From NCBI GenBank assembly GCA_902765025.1, contig CACWYC010000014.1:1-41851 (forward strand): a DNA stretch of 41,851 nt, read 5' to 3'. Source of the stretch: Oscillospiraceae bacterium (GTDB lineage Bacteria; Bacillota; Clostridia; Oscillospirales; Oscillospiraceae). Made by a program: the position numbers and the translations under genes. Below the pieces are notes generated by a model. The model saw nothing but the letters and a program-made list of their open reading frames with translations. It was not told where the DNA came from and did no database searches. Of the stretch, positions 33,367-41,851 are shown piece after piece. Within the stretch, counting starts at the first letter, position 1. Each line of letters begins with the position of its first letter.

Positions 33367-33391
33367 CACGTTAACAACAGGAGGTACTACC

Positions 33392-34051
33392 ATGGCCGGT
33401 AAATTGATTGTCATCGAAGGGCTGGATGGCAGCGGCAAGGCCACCCAGGCGGCGCTGCTTGCGGAAAACCTGCGTAAAAAGGGCTATTCCGTCCGCCAGA
33501 TTACGTTTCCCAATTATGAGAGCGACTCCTCTGCCCTGATTAAAATGTACCTGCGGGGCGACTTCGGCCAGCATCCCGGCGATGTCAACGCCTACGCCGC
33601 CTCCAGCTTCTACGCCGTGGACCGCTACGCCGGCTTCAAAAGCGACTGGGGCCAGTTCTACCGTGACGGCGGCGTCATCGTGGCTGACCGCTACACCACC
33701 TCCAACGCCGTCCACCAGTGCGCCAAGCTGCCCCAAGAGCAGTGGAGCCACTTTCTCCAGTGGCTGTTCGACTATGAATACGGCCTGCTGGGCATCCCCG
33801 CCCCGGACCGTGTCATCTATCTCCAGGTGGACCCCACCCTCAGCCAGAAGCTGATGTCGCAGCGCTACCACGGCGACGAGACCAAGAAGGACATCCACGA
33901 GCGTGACCTGGCCTACCTGGCCTCCGCCCGGGCGGCGGCGGAGTACTGCGCCGGCCTGCTGGGCTGGGACACCGTGGCCTGCGCCAGCGGCGGCGCCATG
34001 CGAAGCGTGGAGGATATTGCCGCCGACGTGCTGGGCCGGGTGCTTTCCTGA
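33392..34051 (+). CDS. tmk: dTMP kinase
   Basis: A 219-residue thymidylate kinase that phosphorylates dTMP to dTDP. The P-loop is IEGLDGSGKATQ (G10-T18), the substrate site has the DRY motif in VADRYTTSN, and the LID region is RYHGDETKKDIHE. The YAASSFYAVDRYAGFKSDW stretch is typical of clostridial homologues. AGGAGGT (33380-33386) fixes the ATG at 33392. It lies behind a cluster of four hairpins with no evident separate promoter, so expression may depend on partial readthrough from telA. Confidence 0.92.
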   Translation: MAGKLIVIEGLDGSGKATQAALLAENLRKKGYSVRQITFPNYESDSSALIKMYLRGDFGQHPGDVNAYAASSFYAVDRYAGFKSDWGQFYRDGGVIVADRYTTSNAVHQCAKLPQEQWSHFLQWLFDYEYGLLGIPAPDRVIYLQVDPTLSQKLMSQRYHGDETKKDIHERDLAYLASARAAAEYCAGLLGWDTVACASGGAMRSVEDIAADVLGRVLS

Positions 34052-34082
34052 GGTAAAAACCTCCATAGCCAGTCCTTCCCTG

Positions 34083-34111
34083 TTGCTTTTTGCCGAATAG
34101 TTTGTTATATT
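34083..34111 (+). promoter_or_regulatory. Promoter of the CapD-like gene
   Basis: TTGCTT (34083-34088) and TATATT (34106-34111) have a 17-base spacer, 54 bases before the start. Confidence 0.55.
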
Positions 34112-34165
34112 TACGATGCGCCGGTTTTCCCCGGGGCGATTCTTTTGTGCAAGGAGAGGTTCACC

Positions 34166-36109
<1,944 letters not shown>

Positions 36110-36122
36110 TGCAAATACAATC

Positions 36123-36152
36123 AAAAAACCGGCCCAACGGGCCGGTTTTTTG
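36123..36152. terminator. Bidirectional terminator
   Basis: AAAAAACCGGCCC and GGGCCGGTTTTTT form a perfect 13-bp stem with loop AAC between the CapD-like gene and spoVT, which converge. Confidence 0.92.
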
Positions 36153-36186
36153 CACTTTTAATAAAGAAAAACGCTGTTTTAGGCCG

Positions 36187-36720
36187 TCACGTCTCCATGT
36201 GCTTCCCCAAAAAGGACGCCACCGCCTGCCCCAGCTTGTATTCCGCATCGCCGGGCCGCTTGTCGCCCTCGGCGGCGAACAGCACCAGCCCCAGCACGTC
36301 CCCCTGGCACAGGATGGGGGCCGCCAGGGCGGCGCAGTAGCCGGTGTCGCCCTCGCAGGCGGCCACGGCCTCGTCGCCCCGCTGCCAGATGCCCCGCTGC
36401 TCCATGATGTCCCCCAGGGCGGGGGTCAGGGTTTTGCCCAGCAGGCTCCGCCGCCCCGGCCCTGCCGCGGCGATCACCGCGTCCCGGTCCGTCACTGCCA
36501 CGGTGAAGTCGGTGGTGCGGCTCAGCGTGTCGCAAAACTGCTCCGCAAAGTCCTCCAGCCCGCCCAGCAGCGAGTATTTTTTGAAGATGACCTCCCCGTC
36601 CTTGCTGGTGTAAATTTCCAGCGGGTCGCCCACCCGAATGTGAAACGTCCGGCGGATTTCCTTGGGGATGACCACCCGGCCCAAGTCGTCAATCCGCCGC
36701 ACGATACCTGTTGCTTTCAT
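36187..36720 (-). CDS. spoVT: Stage V sporulation protein T (AbrB/GAF regulator)
   Basis: The 177-residue protein begins with the SpoVT/AbrB swapped-hairpin DNA-binding domain, MKATGIVRRIDDLGRVVIPKE and IRRTFHIRVGDPLEIYTSKDGEVIFKKYS, residues 1-50. A GAF-like ligand domain (about 56-177) follows, with VAVTDRDAVIAAAG and GYCAALAAPILCQGDVLGLVLF. In Bacillus SpoVT tunes sigma-G-dependent genes in the forespore and spore coat formation. Length (178 in Bacillus) and domain order are standard. It shows that the organism belongs to the spore-forming lineage. AAAGGA lies 9 bases before the ATG. Confidence 0.94.
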   Translation of the reverse strand: MKATGIVRRIDDLGRVVIPKEIRRTFHIRVGDPLEIYTSKDGEVIFKKYSLLGGLEDFAEQFCDTLSRTTDFTVAVTDRDAVIAAAGPGRRSLLGKTLTPALGDIMEQRGIWQRGDEAVAACEGDTGYCAALAAPILCQGDVLGLVLFAAEGDKRPGDAEYKLGQAVASFLGKHMET

Positions 36721-36843
36721 GCCCTTCTATCCTTTCCGATGGTGAAAATTTGCGCCGCCGCGCCATGCCATCCCATTCACTTTCGCCCTTATTATCCGCA
36801 GTTTCCGCTGGGTTATTCTGTTCAAATTCCGTTTTTTTTCGTC

Positions 36844-37164
36844 AAAAAAGGAGATGCCAAACGGCATCTCTTTTTGAGCCTGTCAAAAAACGGCATGGCC
36901 GTTTTTTGACAATGGGATTGCAGTCTACTGCGCGCGCGAATAGCACGCCTCCGGCGCACTATTCGCACACTTCGTAGCCTGAGAAGTGAAAAAAGTGACG
37001 CGCGCCAGCGACACCCCGCGAAGAATGAGCGGTTGGTGGAGCCAGTGCCCTTGGGGTACATGTCGTCACTTTTTTCGGATTTCAATGGTTCGCGCCTGCG
37101 GGCGCGAAATCTGCGATGCTTTTTTGACAATCTGAAAAGGAGATGCCCTTGGGCATCTCCTTTT
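36844..37164. repeat. Hairpin-dense intergenic element between spoVT and zinc-ribbon gene
   Basis: Six stems lie in about 320 bases: GAGATGCC/GGCATCTC (36851-36870); TGTCAAAAAACGGC/GCCGTTTTTTGACA (36881-36911), perfect; GCGAATAG/CTATTCGC (36936-36966); AAAAAAGTGACG/CGTCACTTTTTT (36989-37075), perfect 12 bp enclosing 63 bases; TTCGCGCC/GGCGCGAA (37089-37108); AAAAGGAGATGCC/GGCATCTCCTTTT (37135-37164). The first and last hairpins share AAGGAGATGCC, and TTTTTTGACAAT recurs at 36902-36913 and 37120-37131, so the element has matching ends. The last stem can also terminate the minus-strand gene at 37207. It could be a dispersed repeat or a structured RNA; no protein is evident. Confidence 0.75.
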
Positions 37165-37206
37165 CTCGCGGTATCAGATTTTGACCGAAATGAGGCCCTT
37201 CGCCCC

Positions 37207-37647
37207 TTATTGCAGCGGCGCGCCGCACTTGGCGCAGAACTTGCCCCGGCTCATCTCGTGGCACACCGGGCACTCCACCTCCGGCTCCTCGGCCGCGGCT
37301 TCCGCTCCGCTCTCCGCCAGGTCCACCGCCTCCACGCAGCCGCGGTTTTCTTTGGCGGCCTTCAGCTTTTCAATGCGGCGGCGGTTTGCCTCCACGGCGG
37401 AGAGCACGTCCCGCAGGGCCTCGGGGATCTCCCCCTTGTACTCCTGGTAGAACCACTGGCCGATGGCCTGGTAGTTGCGCTCCAGCTCCCGCTGCTCCTG
37501 GGCCAGGGCCACGGTGAGCTTGGCGGAGTCGGCCACGTCCCGGGCCTTGTCTCCCGCCACCTCTGCCACGTCCCGTACCTTCTCGGTGGCCAGCTCGGCC
37601 ATGCCCTTTGCCTTATCCTTCAGTCCGTCCAGATTGATGAATGCCAT
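37207..37647 (-). CDS. Helical protein with C-terminal zinc ribbon
   Basis: The 146-residue product starts with an Ala/Lys/Asp-rich amphipathic segment made of 11-residue-like units (KAKGMAELATE, KVRDVAEVAGD, KARDVADSAKL), continues as a coiled coil (LAQEQRELERNYQAIGQWFYQEYKG and VLSAVEANRRRIEKLKAA), and ends in a zinc ribbon, CPVCHEMSRGKFCAKCG. No membrane helix is present. Such small clostridial proteins are of unknown function. GAAAGGAG lies before the ATG; the gene is downstream of glpK on the same strand with a 50-base gap and may be cotranscribed. Confidence 0.82.
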   Translation of the reverse strand: MAFINLDGLKDKAKGMAELATEKVRDVAEVAGDKARDVADSAKLTVALAQEQRELERNYQAIGQWFYQEYKGEIPEALRDVLSAVEANRRRIEKLKAAKENRGCVEAVDLAESGAEAAAEEPEVECPVCHEMSRGKFCAKCGAPLQ

Positions 37648-37698
37648 AGTGATAATCTCCTTTCTCTATGATGGTTTTTATATGCCGATACGGTACAA

Positions 37699-39192
37699 TC
37701 AATGCTCAATCCAGTCGGCGGCCCGGCCCACGGCCCGCTTCCACAGGCGGTATTCCGCGTCGGTGTCCGCCTGTACCCGCCGGGGCTGGAACACGGCGTC
37801 GCTGCGCCGCAGCGTGGCGATTTCATCCAGATCCTTCCACAGCCCGCAGCTCAATCCCGCCAGCGCCGCCGCGCCGAAGGCGGTGGTCTCCACCATGGCG
37901 GGCCGGTCCACGTTGATGCGCAGCAAATCCGCCTGCATTTGCAGCAGAATGTCGCTGACGGAGGCGCCGCCGTCCACCTTCAAGGTGGAGATGTCGCAGC
38001 CCGCGTCCATCCGCATGGCCATCATCAAATCGGTGACCTGGAAGGCGATGCATTGCAGCACCGCCCGGGCCAGATGGTTGCGGTTGGTGCCCCGGGTGAT
38101 GCCCAGCACGGCGCCCCGGGCGTACATATCCCAGTAGGGGGCGCCCAGGCCCGTAAAGGCCGGCACCACCACCACGCCGTTGGTGTCGCTGACCTTGGCG
38201 GCCAGCTCGTTGATCTGGGGGGCGGAGTCGATGATGCCCATCTCGTCCCGCAGCCACTGGATGGTGCTGCCGCCGTTAAAGACGCTGCCCTCCAGGGCGT
38301 AAGTGGTGCTGCCGCCCACCTGCCAGCCCACGGAGCACACCAGCCCCGCCCGGGACCGGACGGGGGCGGCGCCCACGTTCATCAGCGTGAAGCAGCCGGT
38401 GCCGTAGGTGTTCTTGGCCTGGCCGGCGGTGAAGCAGGCCTGACCGAACAGGGCCGACTGCTGGTCGCCCGCCGCGCCGCACACCGGCACACCCGCCAGG
38501 CTCTCCAGCCCGGGGATGCCCTCCTTCACGTAGCCGTAAATCTCCGAGTTGCTGACAGGGCGGGGGAGGATGGAATGGGGAATCCGCAGCATGCCGCACA
38601 GCTCATCGTCCCAGCACAGGCGGTGGATGTCAAAGAGCATGGTGCGGCTGGCGTTGGACACGTCAGTGACGTGGGCGCCGGTGAGCTGCCAGATGAGCCA
38701 GGTCTCCACCGTGCCGAAGAGGATCTCTCCCTTTTCCGCCCGCTGGCGCACGCCGGGCACGTTGTCCAGAATCCAGCGGATTTTGGTGGCGGAGAAATAG
38801 GCGTCAATCAGCAGGCCGGTGGTGGACTGGATCCGCTCGTCCAGCCCCTCCTTTTTCAGCTCCTCGCACAGCTCCGCCGTCCGGCGGCACTGCCACACAA
38901 TGGCGTTATACACCGGCTCGCCGGTGTTTTTGTCCCACAGAATGGTGGTCTCCCGCTGGTTGGTGACGCCGATGCCGGCGATGGCCCCGGGGGCCATGCC
39001 CGCAATGGCCTCGGCAGCGGCGGTGCGCTCGCTGTTCCAGATGTCGTAGGGGTCGTGCTCCACCCAGCCGGGCCGGGGATAGTGCTGGGGGAAGTCGTGC
39101 TGTGCCATGGAGGCGATGTTGCCGCCCTTGTCGAACACGATGGCCCGGGAGCTGGTGGTACCCTGATCCAATGCCAAGATGAACTGATCCAT
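37699..39192 (-). CDS. glpK: Glycerol kinase
   Basis: A 497-residue FGGY-family kinase, the usual length, that converts glycerol to glycerol 3-phosphate in the cytoplasm. Diagnostic motifs are LALDQGTTSSRAIVFD at the N-terminus, GVTNQRETTILWDKNTGEPVYNAIVWQCRRT (glycerol contacts), GDQQSALFGQ (catalytic Asp) with NTYGTGCFTLMN (ATP site), and FTGLGAPYWDMYARG followed by DGGASVSDILLQMQADLL. AAAGAGG (minus strand) precedes the ATG at 39192. No glycerol facilitator or GlpO/GlpD gene lies next to it. It is divergent from the alpha/beta hydrolase gene, whose likely activity on acylglycerols could feed glycerol to it. Confidence 0.97.
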   Translation of the reverse strand: MDQFILALDQGTTSSRAIVFDKGGNIASMAQHDFPQHYPRPGWVEHDPYDIWNSERTAAAEAIAGMAPGAIAGIGVTNQRETTILWDKNTGEPVYNAIVWQCRRTAELCEELKKEGLDERIQSTTGLLIDAYFSATKIRWILDNVPGVRQRAEKGEILFGTVETWLIWQLTGAHVTDVSNASRTMLFDIHRLCWDDELCGMLRIPHSILPRPVSNSEIYGYVKEGIPGLESLAGVPVCGAAGDQQSALFGQACFTAGQAKNTYGTGCFTLMNVGAAPVRSRAGLVCSVGWQVGGSTTYALEGSVFNGGSTIQWLRDEMGIIDSAPQINELAAKVSDTNGVVVVPAFTGLGAPYWDMYARGAVLGITRGTNRNHLARAVLQCIAFQVTDLMMAMRMDAGCDISTLKVDGGASVSDILLQMQADLLRINVDRPAMVETTAFGAAALAGLSCGLWKDLDEIATLRRSDAVFQPRRVQADTDAEYRLWKRAVGRAADWIEH

Positions 39193-39205
39193 AGTGCAAA
39201 TCCTC

Positions 39206-39234
39206 TTTTCAATAGCGATGGAGTGTGGTATACT
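39206..39234 (+). promoter_or_regulatory. Promoter of the hydrolase/UDG/flavoprotein genes
   Basis: TTTTCA (39206-39211) and TATACT (39229-39234) have a 17-base spacer in the divergent region (39193-39333). The leader then contains imperfect GGGAAT/ATTCC arms (39260-39296). No convincing glpK promoter was found on the other strand. Confidence 0.5.
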
Positions 39235-39333
39235 GTATATGAAGATTCTGGCAGGAAAGGGAATTGCCGCCGCGCAAGCTGCCGCGCCATTCCTTTTCTC
39301 TCAACAGTATATCACAGAAAGGACGGTTTGACC

Positions 39334-40266
39334 ATGACAAAGTTGACGGAATTCACCTTTCTCTCCACCGACGGCAAAACCAGGCTCCACGCCATGGAGT
39401 GGCGCCCGGAGGGCGACGTCCGGGCCGTGGTGCAGATTCTCCACGGCGTCAGCGAGCATATCTCCCGCTACGACCGGTTTGCCCGCTTCCTGTGTGACCA
39501 TGGCTTCGCCGTGGTGGGCCATGACCACCTGGGCCACGGCGACAGCGTAGGGGAGGGGGACACCCCCATCTATTTCGGCAAGGGAAACACCTGGAACACG
39601 GTGGTGGACGACGCCTATGCCCTCCACTGCCGCATCAAGGAGTCCTTCCCCGGCACCAAGCTGGTGCTGATGGGTCACTCCATGGGCTCCTTCCTGTGCC
39701 GCACCTACCTCATCCGCTACGCCGGCACGGTGGACGCCGCCATCGTCATGGGCACGGGCTGGCAATCGTCCGCCAAGCTCAACGGCGGCTTGACCATCGC
39801 CGGACTGATGGCGAAAAAGGATCCCGCCAACGCCAGCGCCTTTGTGAATAACCTGGCCTTCGGCAGTTACAACACCCCCTTCAAGCCCCAGCGCACGGCG
39901 TTCGACTGGCTCAGCGCCGACACCGACAACGTGGACGCCTACATCGCCGACCCCAAGTGCGGCGAGAGCGCCACCGTGGGCCTGTTCCACGAGATGCTGT
40001 GGGGCATCCGGTTCAACCAGCGCTTTTCCAGCCTGGATAAGATGGACCGCCATACCCCCGTGCTGCTGATCTCCGGCGGCGACGACCCGGTGGGCGACAT
40101 GGGCAAGGGCGTGCGCCAGACCTACACCGAGTTCAAGCGGGCCGGGGTGGCCGACTGCACCATCATTCTCTACCCGGGCCTGCGCCATGAGATTCTCAAC
40201 GAGAAGTCCCAGCAGGAGAAGGTCTATGGTGACATCCTCTCCTGGCTGGAGGACAAGGTGGGATGA
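39334..40266 (+). CDS. Alpha/beta hydrolase (monoacylglycerol lipase/lysophospholipase-like)
   Basis: A 310-residue serine hydrolase of the monoglyceride-lipase-like group. It shows [21 protein letters not shown] and [15 protein letters not shown] (oxyanion region), the nucleophile elbow GHSMGSF (S116), the acid in [15 protein letters not shown], and the histidine in [11 protein letters not shown]. There is no signal peptide, so it acts in the cytoplasm. GAAAGGA selects the ATG at 39334. Its stop overlaps the following UDG gene by ATGA. Divergence from glpK is suggestive of glycerolipid turnover, but the substrate is not shown. Confidence 0.88.
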   Translation: MTKLTEFTFLSTDGKTRLHAMEWRPEGDVRAVVQILHGVSEHISRYDRFARFLCDHGFAVVGHDHLGHGDSVGEGDTPIYFGKGNTWNTVVDDAYALHCRIKESFPGTKLVLMGHSMGSFLCRTYLIRYAGTVDAAIVMGTGWQSSAKLNGGLTIAGLMAKKDPANASAFVNNLAFGSYNTPFKPQRTAFDWLSADTDNVDAYIADPKCGESATVGLFHEMLWGIRFNQRFSSLDKMDRHTPVLLISGGDDPVGDMGKGVRQTYTEFKRAGVADCTIILYPGLRHEILNEKSQQEKVYGDILSWLEDKVG

Positions 40267-40838
40267 GCGGCTGGGACACGCTGCGGCAGGAGTGCCTGGC
40301 CTGCCGCCGCTGCGGCCTGGCCGATACCCGCACCCAGGTGGTGTTCGGCGTAGGCGACCCCCAGGCGGAGGTGCTGTTCATCGGCGAGGCCCCCGGCGCC
40401 CGGGAGGACGAGCAGGGCCAGCCCTTTGTGGGCCGGGCCGGTAAGCTGCTGGATGACATGCTGGCTATGATCGGCCTCAGCCGGGAGCATATCTATATCA
40501 CCAACTCCGTCAAATGCCGCCCCCCGGAGAACCGGGACCCCCTGCCGGAGGAAAAGACCGCCTGCGCCCCCTGGCTGCAACAGCAGCTGGCCCAGATGCA
40601 GCCTAAAATCATGGTGTGCCTGGGCCGCATCAGCGCCAACGAGCTGATTCACGAGGACTTCAAAATCAGCCAGGAGCACGGGCAGTTCTTCCACAAGGAC
40701 GGCGTGGAGATGATGGCCCTCTATCACCCTGCCGCGCTGCTGCGCTCCCCCGGCAAGAAGCCGGAGACCTTTGAGGACTTAAAGGCCCTTCGGGCCAAGA
40801 TAGAAGAACTCTGCACCCGTACCCCGCTGGCGTTCTGA
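40263..40838 (+). CDS. Uracil-DNA glycosylase, family 4 (Fe-S type)
   Basis: A 191-residue type-4 UDG that removes uracil from DNA. The N-terminal [10 protein letters not shown] provides C14 and C17, and NSVKCRPP and KTACAPW supply the other two ligands of a 4Fe-4S cluster. Motif 1 is [20 protein letters not shown] and motif 2 is YHPAALLR with the catalytic-site His. The length is typical of the family. It overlaps the hydrolase gene by four bases, so translation is coupled. DNA repair beside a lipase-like gene is probably only operon packing. Confidence 0.95.
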   Translation: MSGWDTLRQECLACRRCGLADTRTQVVFGVGDPQAEVLFIGEAPGAREDEQGQPFVGRAGKLLDDMLAMIGLSREHIYITNSVKCRPPENRDPLPEEKTACAPWLQQQLAQMQPKIMVCLGRISANELIHEDFKISQEHGQFFHKDGVEMMALYHPAALLRSPGKKPETFEDLKALRAKIEELCTRTPLAF

Positions 40839-40869
40839 CGCCCTATTTTACAACGAGGAGGACAATCGC

Positions 40870-41679
40870 GTGCAGACCTATGACGTTTTAATCATCGGCG
40901 GCGGCCCCGCCGCCACCAGCGCCGCCATGACGCTGAAAAACCGCAACAAGACCATGGCCGTGGTGACCAACAAGGCCGAGACCGGCAACCTCTACAAGGC
41001 GGAGAAAATCACCAATTACCCCGGCCTGCCCCCTATGTCCGGGGCGGAGATGGCGGAGCTGTTCCGCCGCCAGCTCATCGACACCGGGGCGGACATCATC
41101 GAGGGCCGGGCCCTGTCCGCTATGTCCATGGGCGACACCTTCGGCGTGTCGGTGGGCAGCCAGTTCTACATGGCCCGCTGCCTCATCATCACCGCCGGCA
41201 CCACCCGTGAGAAGCTCTATCCCGGCGAGGGCGAGTTTTTGGGCCGGGGCGTCAGCTACTGCGCCACCTGCGACGGCATGCTCTACCGGGGCAAGACGGT
41301 GGCGGTGGTAGGCGGCGGCGAGGAGGCCGCCCAGGATGCCGACTTCCTGGAGGGCATCGGCTGCACCGTGCTGCGCTTCCCCCAGAACGGCCGCTATGAG
41401 ATCTCCGGCGAGGCCAAGGCCAGCACCCTCACCTTCAACGGTGAGAGCCACAGCGTGGACGGCGTGTTCATCATCAAGGACACCGTGTCCGTCACCCGCC
41501 TGGTGCCGGGGCTGACCTATGAGGCCGGCGGCATCGTGGTGGACCGCCGCATGGCCACCGCCGTGCCCGGCGTGTTCGCCGCCGGTGACTGCACCGGCAA
41601 GCCTTTGCAGCTGGCAAAGGCGGTGGGGGAGGGCAACGTCGCCGCCCTGTCCGCCTGCGACTATCTGGACAAAAAGTGA
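40870..41679 (+). CDS. Thioredoxin-reductase-like flavoprotein with shortened nucleotide domain
   Basis: A 269-residue FAD protein of the TrxB family, about 40 residues shorter than the usual 305-320. The FAD site GGGPAATS is at the N-terminus, the redox-active CATC (C131, C134) follows at SYCATCDGML, and the C-terminal FAD motif is GVFAAGDCTGKPLQLAKAVGEG. The second domain keeps VGGGEEAAQDADFLE but then reads TVLRFPQNGRYEISGEAKASTLTF, without the HRR-type motif that binds NADPH and with a deletion after it. Electron donor may therefore be something other than NADPH, as in ferredoxin-linked reductases of clostridia. The start is GTG 40870 behind GAGGAGG. Confidence 0.85.
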   Translation: MQTYDVLIIGGGPAATSAAMTLKNRNKTMAVVTNKAETGNLYKAEKITNYPGLPPMSGAEMAELFRRQLIDTGADIIEGRALSAMSMGDTFGVSVGSQFYMARCLIITAGTTREKLYPGEGEFLGRGVSYCATCDGMLYRGKTVAVVGGGEEAAQDADFLEGIGCTVLRFPQNGRYEISGEAKASTLTFNGESHSVDGVFIIKDTVSVTRLVPGLTYEAGGIVVDRRMATAVPGVFAAGDCTGKPLQLAKAVGEGNVAALSACDYLDKK

Positions 41680-41687
41680 TTCCAAAT

Positions 41688-41712
41688 AGTATTATCTTCG
41701 ACAGATAATACT
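41688..41712. repeat. Short AT-rich hairpin
   Basis: AGTATTATCT and AGATAATACT form a perfect 10-bp stem with loop TCGAC directly before the terminator of the flavoprotein gene. It may help termination or protect the 3' end of the mRNA. Confidence 0.7.
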
Positions 41713-41722
41713 AAATATCATC

Positions 41723-41758
41723 AAAAAAGCATCGGCTGTGGCAGCCGATGCTTTTTTT
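41723..41758 (+). terminator. Terminator of the flavoprotein operon
   Basis: AAAAAAGCATCGGCTG pairs perfectly with CAGCCGATGCTTTTTT around TGG. The T-run is followed by GCG and then the group II intron-like start. Confidence 0.92.
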
Positions 41759-41761
41759 GCG

Positions 41762-41851
41762 GTGCGCCCGGCGAGCGCACGTTCTAACGGGTGAAAGTCC
41801 CGAGACCGCCCGGCAGCGGGAAGGTCATAGCCAAAGCCAAGGGTGTCCGTC
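41762..41851 (+). mobile_element. 5' end of a group II intron (truncated by the window edge)
   Basis: The sequence opens with GTGCG, matching the bacterial group II intron 5' consensus GUGYG, followed by CCCGGCGAGCGCACG and AACGGGTGAAAGTCCCG, the domain I pattern seen in many intron-encoded-protein-bearing introns. The first possible intron base is 41762, four bases after the T-run of a terminator. Placement behind a terminator stem is the known target preference of class IIC introns. Catalytic domains and the reverse transcriptase would lie beyond the window. Confidence 0.8.

Noticed and set aside
33257..33391. Upstream extension of tmk through the hairpin region
   Set aside because: The frame is open from 33257, but it would translate palindromic hairpins; the ATG at 33392 has AGGAGGT at ideal spacing and begins with the conserved P-loop strand.
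36780..36830. Possible sigma-G type promoter for spoVT (GAATA and GGATAATA on the minus strand)
   Set aside because: Spacing and -10 match are poor, and the call would rest mainly on the known biology of SpoVT.
37702..39333. Possible N-terminal extension of the alpha/beta hydrolase by more than 500 codons
   Set aside because: The open frame continues upstream but is antisense to glpK, contains no domain, and a good ribosome site marks the ATG at 39334.

Overview
The window is a chromosomal segment of a GC-rich, endospore-forming Firmicute, most like the Oscillospirales (Flavonifractor/Pseudoflavonifractor-type gut anaerobes). The signs are a spoVT gene, Gram-positive lipoprotein signals, strong AGGAGG ribosome sites, a threonyl T-box leader, TelA, a family-4 uracil-DNA glycosylase and a two-gene SUF-like Fe-S module. 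Genus assignment is inference from gene content and base composition.

Layout. 0.27-9.6 kb: one co-directional solute uptake locus: lipoprotein binding protein, double-domain permease, ATPase with a large internal insertion, HAD phosphatase, a second binding lipoprotein, a YesM-type histidine kinase and an AraC-type response regulator. The last five reading frames are stitched by 4-base ATGA overlaps. A truncated aldose 1-epimerase follows. 9.9-13.6 kb: a visibly AT-richer mosaic island with an internal IS256-family fragment, a 5'-truncated DUF3990 gene, a small unknown gene, a DUF3791 gene, an unknown Cys/His protein, and two tyrosine-recombinase fragments meeting head to head. The island abuts the 3' end of tRNA-Pro(GGG), a likely integration site. 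13.9-14.1 kb: a tRNA-Ser(TGA)-tRNA-Ser(GCT) unit. 14.5-24.0 kb: NSS-family symporter, small glycine-rich protein, PyrF-like paralogue lacking the usual catalytic lysine, YgiQ radical SAM protein, SufC/SufB-like pair, a membrane-anchored unknown protein, a DUF6465 Lys/Ala-repeat protein, YchF and a Gph-like phosphatase. 24.0-26.2 kb: T-box leader and a ThrRS lacking the TGS domain. 26.2-29.7 kb: TAXI-type TRAP transporter. 29.7-31.9 kb: Wzm/Wzt-like polysaccharide exporter. 32-36.1 kb: TelA, a hairpin cluster, dTMP kinase and a CapD/FlaA1-type nucleotide-sugar dehydratase. 36.2-39.2 kb, minus strand: SpoVT, a hairpin-rich intergenic element, a coiled/zinc-ribbon protein and glycerol kinase. 39.3-41.7 kb: alpha/beta hydrolase, type-4 UDG and a thioredoxin-reductase-like flavoprotein with a reduced pyridine-nucleotide domain. 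The window ends just inside what looks like the 5' end of a group II intron, placed directly behind a transcription terminator.

Functionally the region is mainly transport (ABC uptake, NSS, TRAP, polysaccharide export) plus housekeeping. The least explained parts are the island with its DUF3990/small protein/DUF3791 cassette, the ATPase insertion, the PyrF-like pseudoenzyme, the shortened flavoprotein, and two hairpin-dense intergenic stretches (33.23-33.37 and 36.84-37.16 kb).
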